Source: Geobacteraceae bacterium
Lineage (GTDB): Bacteria > Desulfobacterota > Desulfuromonadia > Desulfuromonadales > Geopsychrobacteraceae
Length of the DNA stretch: 33,449 bases
Assembly: GCA_007125165.1 (NCBI GenBank)
Contig: SLDV01000039.1
Location: 1 to 33,449 of the forward strand
Reading direction: 5' to 3'
The stretch's first letter is position 1. Every line of letters begins with the position of its first letter. Both the position numbers and the translations under genes were made by a program. Below, piece after piece: positions 1 through 7,301 of this stretch. The notes under the pieces are model-generated. The model saw only the letters and a program-made list of their open reading frames with translations, searched no databases and had not been told where the DNA came from.

Positions 1-238
1 CGCCGGGAAAATTCGGATATTGATCACCAAAGCCGATACCGGTACCACCGCCGACGCACCCAAAAGCTTCCCGGCTGCAGGCTGTAACCTTGCCCTTGGC
101 CGCGGCTGCCGTCAGCCACAGAGTGCAGCCCCAGGAACGATCCTTGAACATTTGGGCTTCTGCAGGTTTTTCATCACTCCAGAGAATGGCGACCGGCTGG
201 TGGGGGAGGTTGATAGCTGTGGCGATCCGACTATCCAT
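1..238 (-). CDS. DUF169 family protein, 5' part only
   Basis: I translated the minus strand by hand from an ATG at 236-238. It is open to the window edge, giving the first 79 residues. The protein begins MDSRIATAINLPHQPVAILW and continues with a Trp/Cys-rich stretch, an Ala-rich helix, and a segment reading REAFGCVGGGTGIGFG. This PVAI..., REsFGCxGGGxGxGFG pattern is that of the DUF169 (COG2043) family, whose function is not established. An AGGAG lies 6 bases before the start, and a near-consensus promoter lies further upstream. The rest of the gene is outside the window, so length and C-terminus cannot be judged. An open frame on the opposite strand over the same bases has no recognisable content. 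Confidence 0.8.
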   Translation of the reverse strand, partial: MDSRIATAINLPHQPVAILWSDEKPAEAQMFKDRSWGCTLWLTAAAAKGKVTACSREAFGCVGGGTGIGFGDQYPNFPG

Positions 239-287
239 GGCGGGCTCCTGTTGACTAAGGGGGCGGTAAGATGGGCGAAGGATAAAC

Positions 288-316
288 ATTATATTGATGT
301 TCATTGTGTCTGTCGA
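288..316 (-). promoter_or_regulatory. Sigma-70 promoter of the DUF169 gene
   Basis: On the minus strand TCGACA (311-316) is followed after 17 bases by a perfect TATAAT (288-293), about 50 bases before the DUF169 ATG. Seen by eye only. Confidence 0.6.
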
Positions 317-385
317 GTATGTTAGCAGGGTTACCAAAATAGCCAATCTTTCAAAGTCCGGTATTCTTGTCAACAGGAGTCGCTC

Positions 386-994
386 ATGAACCGTTTGTTG
401 TTCCGTCTTTTCCTGACATTAGTGTTTTTGCTTCTGGTGCCATCCATTGCTCTGTCACAGCGGGCAACAGTTTCACCGCAGCCCGGTCTGTGGCTGGTCG
501 AATCAACGACACACATTAACGGCGTAAATCTGATGGTTTCGATTCGGGCGGCGCAACAGCAGATGCTGGCCGAGCTGCCGCCGGAGTACCGTGATGCGGT
601 GGCGCAGGCACTGGGAGAGATGGAGGATGTCGGTCGGGACTATCAGTGTATTGGTGTTGACGATATTGCGGTGATTGCAGATCCCCATGCGTATTTGCAG
701 CGAGTCAATGATGAGATGCCGGAATGCCGTTTTGACATAGTTCGCACTGATGGGTCAACGGTGCATCTTAAAGGACGCTGCGATGACGCAGAGGGGTTCA
801 GTGGGGATTTTGAAGGGGAGTTGCGCATCGTCAGCGCAACGGAAATGCGTTCGGTGTTTACCGGCAAGGGGCGCTATCTGGTTGATGTCGATCTGCCCGG
901 CATCGACCTGCCGGAAGATGGCCGGGTGGAGATGCGTCTGGAAGAAAAGTCACAATGGATCGCCGCTGATTGTGAAGCTGTTCCCGCGATGTAG
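386..994 (+). CDS. Secreted DUF3617-like protein
   Basis: 202 residues. The N-terminus (MNRLLFRLFLTLVFLLLVPS) is a typical signal peptide, with likely cleavage after ALSQ near residue 25, so the mature protein is probably periplasmic. The mature part starts with a QPGLWLVEST motif and has three spaced cysteines (YQCIG, PECRF, GRCDD) plus one near the C-terminus. The GLW start and the paired cysteines flanking beta-strand-like segments resemble DUF3617, a family of small exported proteins with no assigned reaction. CAGGAG lies 8 bases before the ATG. The methyltransferase gene follows 23 bases downstream on the same strand, so the two may be co-transcribed. The family call is from pattern memory and is moderate. 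Confidence 0.65.
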   Translation: MNRLLFRLFLTLVFLLLVPSIALSQRATVSPQPGLWLVESTTHINGVNLMVSIRAAQQQMLAELPPEYRDAVAQALGEMEDVGRDYQCIGVDDIAVIADPHAYLQRVNDEMPECRFDIVRTDGSTVHLKGRCDDAEGFSGDFEGELRIVSATEMRSVFTGKGRYLVDVDLPGIDLPEDGRVEMRLEEKSQWIAADCEAVPAM

Positions 995-1017
995 CTGAAC
1001 AGGAAACAGGTGTAGGG

Positions 1018-1629
1018 ATGAATTTCGACGCCAAGGCATCGCGGTGGGATAGCGATCCACAAAAAATTGTCCGCGCCGGCAAGGTAGCTGCGGCCATCCA
1101 AAGCCTCGTACCTTTGCAGTCCGATATTGAAACGCTTGAGTACGGGTGCGGTACTGGTTTGCTCGGTTTTGCCCTGCAACCCCACGTGGGCAGACTTGTG
1201 CTTGCTGACAGCTCTCCTGGAATGCTCGCTGTTGTTGAGGAGAAGATTGCTGCCGGCGGATTTTCCGGGGTGACTTCCGTGCTCCTGGATCTTATGAGGG
1301 ACCCTGCTCCTGCGGCAGGGTTCGATCTGATCTGCACGCTCATGACTCTTCACCATGTTGCCGATTATCGGGGGCTGCTGGAAAAATTCCATCAATTGCT
1401 CAATTCTGGTGGATATCTTTGCGTCGCCGACCTTGATGCCGAGGATGGAAGTTTTCACAGTAGTGATTTTAACGGGCACCCGGGGTTTGACCGTGAGAAA
1501 TTGAAAGCGGTGTTGATGAAAATCGGTTTTGCCGATGTCCGCTTTTTAACGGTATTTCACGTTGTTCGTGCCACAGGGGATCATAAGCGGAGTTATCCCG
1601 TTTTTCTCATGGTTTGCCGTCGGTACTGA
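1018..1629 (+). CDS. Class I SAM-dependent methyltransferase
   Basis: 203 residues. The SAM-binding motif I reads LEYGCGTGLLG (residues 40-50), followed by the acidic end of beta-2 in VLADSSPGML and a motif reading DLICTLMTLHHV that fits the post-II/motif IV region of the UbiE/Methyltransf_11-type Rossmann fold. The protein starts with the NFDAKASRWD pattern common in this group, so the N-terminus seems complete. The substrate cannot be read from the sequence; this subgroup includes enzymes for small molecules and quinones. The ATG has only a weak purine-rich stretch ahead of it (GGTGTAGGG). It sits directly behind the DUF3617-like gene and is followed by a palindrome and a terminator. Confidence 0.85.
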   Translation: MNFDAKASRWDSDPQKIVRAGKVAAAIQSLVPLQSDIETLEYGCGTGLLGFALQPHVGRLVLADSSPGMLAVVEEKIAAGGFSGVTSVLLDLMRDPAPAAGFDLICTLMTLHHVADYRGLLEKFHQLLNSGGYLCVADLDAEDGSFHSSDFNGHPGFDREKLKAVLMKIGFADVRFLTVFHVVRATGDHKRSYPVFLMVCRRY

Positions 1630-1688
1630 CAGTGGATACGCTATAAGACAAACGGGATATCTTTTCCCCTCCAGTTGTGCCGGAGAAC

Positions 1689-1757
1689 ATCGTAGGGTGG
1701 GCATTGCCCAGCAGGGATCGGAATGTGGAGCAGGCGATGGGCGGTGCCCATCGCCTG
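1689..1757. repeat. REP-like palindromic element
   Basis: The gap after the methyltransferase gene holds a perfect 12-bp hairpin, CAGGCGATGGGC (1731-1742), loop GGT, GCCCATCGCCTG (1746-1757). It is preceded at 1691-1709 by GTAGGGTGGGCATTGCCCA, itself a smaller palindrome. The GTAGGGTGGGC...GCCCATCG wording is that of REP/MITE-like extragenic elements found in multiple copies in many proteobacteria. No second copy was seen in this window. Confidence 0.45.
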
Positions 1758-1791
1758 ACTGGAGTCAAGCAGATAATCTGATAAGACAATA

Positions 1792-1836
1792 GACAGCAAA
1801 AAGGGCCCTCCGCTATGGAGTGCCCTTTTTGCTGTC
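1792..1836. terminator. Bidirectional rho-independent terminator
   Basis: A 20-base arm (1792-1811) pairs with 1817-1836 around the loop GCTAT, with one C/T mismatch (1807/1821). The arms carry AAAAAGGGC and GCCCTTTTT, giving a T-run on either strand. It lies between the convergent methyltransferase (+) and ccsB (-) genes and would serve both. Confidence 0.85.
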
Positions 1837-1857
1837 CGTCTGTTCGGTATTGATCTG

Positions 1858-2742
1858 CTATACCCCACCGTAAGAGTGCAGGCCCGACAGGTAGAGGTTG
1901 ACCCCCAAATAGCAGAACATGGTGGCAGCAAAGCCGAGGATCGACAGCCATGCTGCCTTGCGGCCAGCCCAGCCACGGGTGAAGCGGGCATGGAGGAAGG
2001 CGGCATAGATAAACCAGACGATCAGACTCCAGGTTTCTTTCGGATCCCAGCTCCAGTATGTGCCCCAGGCGTAGAAGGCCCAAGCTGCGCCGGTGATAAT
2101 GCCGAGGGTCAGCATAGGAAAACCGATCATGATCGCCTTGTAGTTGTAATCATCAAGAACCCTGGTCGGTGGCAGCATTCCAAGCACGCCACCCATGGGT
2201 GTGTTGCCGTGCTCCTTCATGTGTCGTTCTTCTGAGCCGATCTTGATCAGGAACATGATCGATACGCCGAAGGCAATAGCAAACCCGGCGTAGCCGATAA
2301 AGCAGGTAATAACATGATAGGTCAGCCAGTTGCTCTGCAGGGCCGGCACCAGCGGATCGATCGATTTGTTCAGACTCATCTGTCCCCAGAGCATGGCCCA
2401 AACGGCTACCGGCATGACAAAGGCACCGACTGCACGGTACTTGTATTTCCATTCCATCGCCAGGTACAGACCAACAATGCACCAGGCAAAAAAGACCACC
2501 GACTCATACATGTTGGTCATGGGCGCCCGCCCGTGCTCACTCCCCAGCAAGGCATAGGACTCATACCAGCGCATACCGATGGCACCGGTCTGAATGAGAA
2601 AGCCCGCCAGGGCAGAAAAGGTGGCAACAAGGGCCACCTTGTTACTCTTGGTGGCAATAAAAGCGATGTACATCACCATTGCTGAAAAATAGGCGATGGT
2701 GGTCAAGTTAGAAAGCTGAGTGCTTAAAAGATCACTACCCAT
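1858..2742 (-). CDS. ccsB: Cytochrome c biogenesis protein CcsB (CcsA/ResC type)
   Basis: 294 residues, a polytopic membrane protein with about eight hydrophobic segments. The heme-handling WWD motif is intact at residues 226-238 (WGTYWSWDPKETW), and conserved histidines flank it in the membrane segments (LTYHVITC, the late LHARF and GLHSYGG). Together with ResB it forms the System II heme exporter/cytochrome c synthase, which moves heme outward and attaches it to CXXCH motifs of apocytochromes. It begins 3 bases after the resB stop, so the two are surely translated together. A second CcsA-family protein lies at 12975-13811 next to hemA; this copy, paired with resB, is the likelier cytochrome synthase. 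A bidirectional terminator follows the stop. Confidence 0.95.
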   Translation of the reverse strand: MGSDLLSTQLSNLTTIAYFSAMVMYIAFIATKSNKVALVATFSALAGFLIQTGAIGMRWYESYALLGSEHGRAPMTNMYESVVFFAWCIVGLYLAMEWKYKYRAVGAFVMPVAVWAMLWGQMSLNKSIDPLVPALQSNWLTYHVITCFIGYAGFAIAFGVSIMFLIKIGSEERHMKEHGNTPMGGVLGMLPPTRVLDDYNYKAIMIGFPMLTLGIITGAAWAFYAWGTYWSWDPKETWSLIVWFIYAAFLHARFTRGWAGRKAAWLSILGFAATMFCYLGVNLYLSGLHSYGGV

Positions 2743-2745
2743 TAT

Positions 2746-4134
2746 TTATCCCTCCTTTGTAGGGGATTCGTTATTGACGGCGGCTTCAACCTTTTGCATC
2801 AGGTCATCAAATGCCAGAGCAAAGCCGGCCTGGTTGCGGTGAGCGTTGCCGACAACCTGGACTTTGATCGCCTTGCCATTATTTTCGATACAGACCCAGA
2901 TCCGTTTGTGGGACATGAAAAAAGCGATAAAAGGCCCGATAATCAGCATGATACAGCCGGCCCAGACAACATTGACACCGGGATCCTTGGCAACCTGCAG
3001 GCCGGTGAAATAGGGCTGATTAAAGCCGAGCATGGCAAAGCTGTACTGACCGCCGCGACGAACATCAAATTCGGGAAAGTTCTGCCAGACAACGACAGGA
3101 TTCTGATGGGTTCCTTCAGGAGTGATGACGTGCAGGCGCATGGCCGGGCCGAAATTGCGGTCATTGTCCGTGAAATCGGTCACGATTACACTGTAGCCGT
3201 CCGCCAACTGGACCCGGTTTCGCAAAGGGGCACTGAATTCAAGGGTTTCGCCACTCTGATTATCGGTCGCGTTGAAGGTAATAGTCGCATCTCCGGCTGG
3301 TCCATAGCTGGACTGATAAAAGATAATGCCTTCATAAAACAGAGGATCGTTGACCGTGATTCTTTTTTTGTAGGTCTCAACACCATCTTTCAGAATAACC
3401 AGATCGCTGGCATATAACATTGGACGTCTGGTGTCGGGATAGAATTCGACATCGAAATTATCGCACCGAACTTCGAAGTCGAGAGGTATCCGCTGGGAAC
3501 CATCACGGGATGTAACATGGGTGACCGAGCCCCCCTCGGGTATATTAACATAGGCCTTAAAACCGAAGACATTACCGATGATCGCTCCGATCAGTATGAC
3601 GATAATTGAAATGTGGGTCATGTATGCGCCGAGGCGGGAATAAATTCCTTTTTGCGCGAACAGGTATGTTTTGCCATCAGCATCGGTACGCACTGTTTTA
3701 GCGAAGTCGTTTTTCAGGGAATTTTGCACGCGCTCCACAACTTCGTCCATGGAGTCTTTACTGCTGATTTCCAGCTTGTTTTTTGAGTTGGACAGTGTTG
3801 CGGATGTCGGTACTTTGACCGGCTCCCTGAAGAACTTCCAGGTGCGGGGGAAATGTTTGATCGAACAGCAGATCAGGTTGACGCAGAACAGTCCCAGTAA
3901 GGCGACAAACCAGGTAGAACCGTACATGTCGGTGAACTGCAGTTTGACGAAGAGTTCATAGTTGGACTGGCCGTAGCGCCGTATGTACTCAGAAGCTGAT
4001 GCGTTTTGCGGAATAACGGTACCGATAATGGAGGTTACCGAGAGCAGCAACAGCAGGATAATGGTCAATTTCAGGGAGCAGAAAAAGTCCCATATGCGAT
4101 CAGTAACATCTTGTTTTTTTTGTGTCTCAGTCAA
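2746..4134 (-). CDS. resB: Cytochrome c biogenesis protein ResB (Ccs1)
   Basis: 462 residues. Two membrane segments lie near the N-terminus (LKLTIILLLLLSVTSIIGTV, about 26-45, and WFVALLGLFCVNLICC), a third near 170-190 (THISIIVILIGAIIGNVFGF), then a large extracytoplasmic domain of about 180 residues, and a last segment near the C-terminus (VVWAGCIMLIIGPFIAFFMS). This is the ResB layout. ResB acts with CcsB in System II cytochrome c maturation. The start is a TTG codon at 4132-4134 with GGGAG 9 bases upstream and no better ATG nearby. About 100 bases separate it from the small secreted-protein gene upstream on the same strand. Confidence 0.93.
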   Translation of the reverse strand: MTETQKKQDVTDRIWDFFCSLKLTIILLLLLSVTSIIGTVIPQNASASEYIRRYGQSNYELFVKLQFTDMYGSTWFVALLGLFCVNLICCSIKHFPRTWKFFREPVKVPTSATLSNSKNKLEISSKDSMDEVVERVQNSLKNDFAKTVRTDADGKTYLFAQKGIYSRLGAYMTHISIIVILIGAIIGNVFGFKAYVNIPEGGSVTHVTSRDGSQRIPLDFEVRCDNFDVEFYPDTRRPMLYASDLVILKDGVETYKKRITVNDPLFYEGIIFYQSSYGPAGDATITFNATDNQSGETLEFSAPLRNRVQLADGYSVIVTDFTDNDRNFGPAMRLHVITPEGTHQNPVVVWQNFPEFDVRRGGQYSFAMLGFNQPYFTGLQVAKDPGVNVVWAGCIMLIIGPFIAFFMSHKRIWVCIENNGKAIKVQVVGNAHRNQAGFALAFDDLMQKVEAAVNNESPTKEG

Positions 4135-4236
4135 GGCAGATATCTCCCGAGGGCAGATTGTCCGAGCATATCAGACAAATAAGGTCATGATAGTCGACGG
4201 GGTCGACCGGCATTGGACAGGTTGGGCAGGAAGATT

Positions 4237-4653
4237 TCAGTGCAGCAGAACGACTGTGCCTAACAACGTCAGGGTCAGGGAAGGGGCCTGCGATGTGACA
4301 AACACCAGGGGGGCCGGGCGGGGATTGCCCAGGCGTTGCTCAAAGGTTGGTGCGGATTTAGGCTGGGGTACGTGCTGGCGTGACTCAAGGATCAGGGGGA
4401 GCAGATCCTTGATCTGGTTTGCATATTCAGGGCTGCCGAGATGACGTACCGGCGTGCTGTTACGGTGGCAGACTGCGCTGTCGCAGCAGACCTGCGCAGC
4501 AGTAATGCCGGCATCAAAGTGACAGGTGTTGACTTGAATGCTTTTGACCCGGCTCTGCGAATAAGAGGGCACTTGACAGCTGAAAGCTGACTGCAGGCCG
4601 ATCAGCAGGAGTAGAAAAAGGGCTGGTAAAATGCAGCGCAGGAGTCTTGTCAT
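4237..4653 (-). CDS. Small secreted Cys-containing hypothetical protein
   Basis: Not recognised. 138 residues from the ATG at 4651-4653; a GTG at 4668 would add five residues, and neither start has a clear ribosome binding site. The N-terminus (MTRLLRCILPALFLLLLIG) is a signal peptide or anchor. Five cysteines follow it: SCQVP at the likely cleavage point, NTCHFDAG, then CCDSAVCH, the last ending in a Cys-His pair. The C-terminal half is Pro/Gln-rich and ends in a short hydrophobic run (LTLTLLGTVVLL). A plausible promoter lies upstream at 4722-4751. It sits in front of resB-ccsB on the same strand, which could hint at a link with redox or cytochrome maturation, but this is inference only. It could also be a chance frame, though the signal peptide argues against that. 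Confidence 0.55.
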   Translation of the reverse strand: MTRLLRCILPALFLLLLIGLQSAFSCQVPSYSQSRVKSIQVNTCHFDAGITAAQVCCDSAVCHRNSTPVRHLGSPEYANQIKDLLPLILESRQHVPQPKSAPTFEQRLGNPRPAPLVFVTSQAPSLTLTLLGTVVLLH

Positions 4654-4721
4654 CAGGTGTTTTGCCACTTTGCCAAATAAGGTGAATCTAATGGAGGCGC
4701 GTCAATTTTTTCGTGCATGAC

Positions 4722-4751
4722 ACTATAGCCTGTGTCCTGATCCCAAGGCAA
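4722..4751 (-). promoter_or_regulatory. Putative sigma-70 promoter for the small secreted protein gene
   Basis: On the minus strand TTGCCT (4746-4751), an 18-base spacer and TATAGT (4722-4727), about 65 bases before the ATG at 4653. Confidence 0.4.
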
Positions 4752-4813
4752 GGATAAATAAAAATCTGTCGAGCAGATCGCTGCGAACTTCTGGCGAAGG
4801 CGAGGAGGGGTGA

Positions 4814-4835
4814 CAAAAACTAGAGGCCAACCTCT
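4814..4835 (-). terminator. Weak terminator after the J-protein gene
   Basis: On the minus strand AGAGG, loop TTGG, CCTCT, then AGTTTTT. The stem is only 5 bp and overlaps the stop codon, so the call is tentative. Confidence 0.4.
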
Positions 4836-5689
4836 TTAAGTTTTTTAAGAAGCTCCTTTTGCTCTGTCGTAACATTCTTGGGAACGGCAACCTCGATGAT
4901 GGCATACAGGTCGCCGGCAGCCTGCTTGCCGGAGGCGCCGACGCCAAAGCCGCGTAGACGAATTTTTTGCCCGGGCTGCATGCCGGCCGGAACCTTGACG
5001 CGCTTGGGGGCATCAAGGGTCGGTACCTCAATGGTTGTGCCGAGACAGATACCGCTGAAAGGGATTTCTGCTCTGACCAGAAGATCGGATCCTTCCCGAG
5101 CGAAAACCGGGTCCGGTTCGATATCAATATGAAGATAGAGATCTCCTGCCGATCCGCCGTTCGGATTAGCTCCACCTTTGCCCGCGACGCGCAGCTTTGC
5201 TCCCTGTTCAATACCGGGCGGAATGCGGACCTTGATCTGTTCTACCTTGCCGTCGCTGCGATAGTCGATTCTGCGTTCTCCTCCCTGTACCGCCAGGCGA
5301 AAAGGAATACTGATCTGCATTGAGTAGTCCTGCCCGCGCGCGGGGCGGCGGGCGTGGGTACGGGTACGCGTGCCAAAAAGTTGGCTGAACAGGTCTTCGC
5401 CACCAAAGTTACCAAAAATGTCTCCCATATTGACATTGCGAAAAATGTCCTCCTGGGAGAATCGCTGGTGAAAACCACTATCACCGAACTGATCGTATTG
5501 GCGTTTCTTTTCCGGATCGGAAAGAACGGCGTAGGCTTCCGTCAGTTGCTTGAACTGGTCTTCTGCGTGTTTGTCATCGGGGTTCTTGTCGGGGTGATAC
5601 TTTTGAGCCAGTTTGCGATAGGCTTTTTTTATTGCTGCTGCATCGGCGTTGCGCTCAACACCGAGTATGGAATAATAGTCCTTGGCCAT
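4820..5689 (-). CDS. CbpA-like class B J-domain co-chaperone
   Basis: 289 residues. The J domain fills residues 1-70 and has the HPD motif at 32-34 (QKYHPDKNP), needed to stimulate DnaK ATPase. It is followed by a Gly/Phe-rich linker with [10 protein letters not shown] and [14 protein letters not shown], then the DnaJ C-terminal substrate-binding beta domains ([40 protein letters not shown]). No CxxCxGxG zinc repeats are present, so it is a class B/CbpA-type protein rather than canonical DnaJ. AGGAG lies about 10 bases before the ATG. The gene is transcribed from a promoter whose -35 box lies in one arm of an inverted repeat shared with the divergent hemG gene. Confidence 0.9.
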   Translation of the reverse strand: MAKDYYSILGVERNADAAAIKKAYRKLAQKYHPDKNPDDKHAEDQFKQLTEAYAVLSDPEKKRQYDQFGDSGFHQRFSQEDIFRNVNMGDIFGNFGGEDLFSQLFGTRTRTHARRPARGQDYSMQISIPFRLAVQGGERRIDYRSDGKVEQIKVRIPPGIEQGAKLRVAGKGGANPNGGSAGDLYLHIDIEPDPVFAREGSDLLVRAEIPFSGICLGTTIEVPTLDAPKRVKVPAGMQPGQKIRLRGFGVGASGKQAAGDLYAIIEVAVPKNVTTEQKELLKKLKEVGL

Positions 5690-5730
5690 TGATTTTTTAC
5701 TCCTGTCATAAACGGTCTGGCAATAGAGCT

Positions 5731-5759
5731 ATAGTAGGGTCAGTTTTCGGACAGGTCAA
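5731..5759 (-). promoter_or_regulatory. Sigma-70 promoter of the J-protein gene
   Basis: On the minus strand TTGACC (5754-5759), a 17-base spacer and TACTAT (5731-5736), leading to the ATG at 5689 with a short leader. Its -35 box lies in the left arm of the inverted repeat 5752-5796. Confidence 0.65.
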
Positions 5760-5796
5760 GCAGCTTGCAAAAGAGGTTTTCGGGTTGCTTGACCTG
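5752..5796. repeat. Inverted repeat joining two divergent promoters
   Basis: CAGGTCAAGCA (5752-5762) and TGCTTGACCTG (5786-5796) are perfect 11-bp inverted copies separated by 23 bases. Each arm contains a TTGACC that serves as the -35 box of one of two divergent promoters. It is a candidate operator or simply a mirrored promoter pair. Confidence 0.7.
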
Positions 5797-5817
5797 CCTC
5801 AGACTAACAGCTAGGAT
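5789..5817 (+). promoter_or_regulatory. Sigma-70 promoter of hemG
   Basis: TTGACC (5789-5794), a 17-base spacer and TAGGAT (5812-5817), about 45 bases before the hemG start. Its -35 box is in the right arm of the inverted repeat. Confidence 0.65.
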
Positions 5818-5861
5818 GCCCGATAACTACAGGTTCTTTCTCTTTCTTTCAAGGGGCTGTG

Positions 5862-7274
5862 ATGACACGTATTGCCATTGTGGGCGCAGGAATTTCCGGT
5901 CTGACAGCCGCCTGTGTCATTGAGGAGCATGCTCACCGGAATAATCTCGATCTGACGACTCTGGTGATCGAAAAGCAGGACCGTACCGGTGGTAAAATCT
6001 GGTCTATTAAAGAAGAGGGGTACCTGTGTGAGTGGGGCCCTAACGGTTTTCTCGACAATAAACCGATGACCCTTGATTTCTGCCGCCGCCTGCAGATAGA
6101 AGATCGCCTGTTGCGTTCCGATGATAATGCGCGTAAGCGCTATATCTATGCAGATCAAGTGCTGCACCGCCTGCCCGAAAATGGCCCCTCTTTTCTATCG
6201 TCCAAACTGATTTCCTGGCCCGGTAAGCTGCGGCTTGCCGGTGAAATGCTGGTACCTAAACGCACTGATCCCAGTGACGAAACCCTTGCCGAATTCGGCC
6301 GCAGGCGACTGGGCAAAGAAGCTTTGGATAAGCTGATTTCACCGATGGTTTCCGGCATTTTTGCTGGTGATCCGGAAACCATGAGTCTGAAAAGTTGTTT
6401 TCCGCGGATATGCGAACTGGAGCAGGAGTATGGAGGTCTGCTCAAGGCGATGATACGCCTGGCGCGAAAAAAACGTGCCGACATCAAGGCCGGCAAGGCG
6501 GTTGCCAGTGCCGCCGGGCCCGGCGGGATTCTCACCTCTTTTACCGAAGGCATTCAGGAGTTGACCGATGCCGCGACTGCCAGGTTGAAGGGCGAGATGA
6601 TCAGCGGGCAGGAGGTGGTGCGAATCGAGAAAAAATCGGGTGGATTTATGTTGCATCTGGCGGATGCACGGCAGCTTGATGCCGATATTGTCATCACCGC
6701 CTCTCCTTCCTATGCGGTAGCGGCGATGATTGAGGAGATCAATTCTCAGGCGGCAACGTTATTGCGGCAAATCCCTTATGCGCCGATGAACGTGGTGTGT
6801 TCTGGATATCAGCGTGAGCGAATTACCAGGGATCTTGACGGGTTCGGCTACCTGATACCGCGGGGTGAAGGGTGCCATACCCTCGGTACTCTGTGGGACT
6901 CGAGCATCTTTCCCAATCGTGCACCGCAAGGGCATGTTCTGTTACGTTCGATGATGGGCGGTGCGACCAATAGCGCAGCCATTGAATTTTCCGATGAGGA
7001 AGTTGTCGAGCGGACTGTGGCTGACCTGGAGCGTATCATGGGTATTGCCGGAGCACCCGACTTTGTCAAGGTTTTTCGTCATCCGCGGGCGATTCCCCAG
7101 TATACTCGTGGTCATGGTGCCAGACTGCAGGCGCTGGATCAGGCCCTCGAGGTGACCCCGGGGTTGCTGCTGACCGGAAATGCATTTTACGGGGTTGGGC
7201 TCAACGATTGTGTCAACGCTGCTGATCGGATAGCACAGCGTGCCATCAAGCTGATGGAAGAGAGGACTGGTTGA
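5862..7274 (+). CDS. hemG: Protoporphyrinogen/coproporphyrinogen oxidase, HemY type
   Basis: 470 residues. The FAD-binding dinucleotide fold is at the N-terminus (RIAIVGAGISGLTAA, GxGxxG at 8-13), followed by EKQDRTGGKIWS and WGPNGFLD, the signatures of the flavin amine oxidase/PPO family. The C-terminus has the second FAD motif (LLLTGNAFYGVGLNDCVNAA). The family oxidises protoporphyrinogen IX to protoporphyrin IX, or coproporphyrinogen III in some Gram-positives; sequence alone does not separate these here. In an anaerobe the acceptor is unlikely to be O2. I chose the ATG at 5862 because AAGGGG lies 5 bases upstream; a GTG directly before it (5859) is too close. The gene is single behind its own promoter and away from hemA-C-D-B, but the same pathway dominates the window. 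Confidence 0.92.
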   Translation: MTRIAIVGAGISGLTAACVIEEHAHRNNLDLTTLVIEKQDRTGGKIWSIKEEGYLCEWGPNGFLDNKPMTLDFCRRLQIEDRLLRSDDNARKRYIYADQVLHRLPENGPSFLSSKLISWPGKLRLAGEMLVPKRTDPSDETLAEFGRRRLGKEALDKLISPMVSGIFAGDPETMSLKSCFPRICELEQEYGGLLKAMIRLARKKRADIKAGKAVASAAGPGGILTSFTEGIQELTDAATARLKGEMISGQEVVRIEKKSGGFMLHLADARQLDADIVITASPSYAVAAMIEEINSQAATLLRQIPYAPMNVVCSGYQRERITRDLDGFGYLIPRGEGCHTLGTLWDSSIFPNRAPQGHVLLRSMMGGATNSAAIEFSDEEVVERTVADLERIMGIAGAPDFVKVFRHPRAIPQYTRGHGARLQALDQALEVTPGLLLTGNAFYGVGLNDCVNAADRIAQRAIKLMEERTG

Positions 7275-7301
7275 ACCCGTTGGCGCTGGAGGAGGTGGAT
7301 C

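Noticed and set aside
20-325. Plus-strand open frame of 101 codons at the window start
   Set aside because: The opposite strand encodes a clear DUF169 N-terminus with ribosome binding site and promoter; the plus frame matches nothing.
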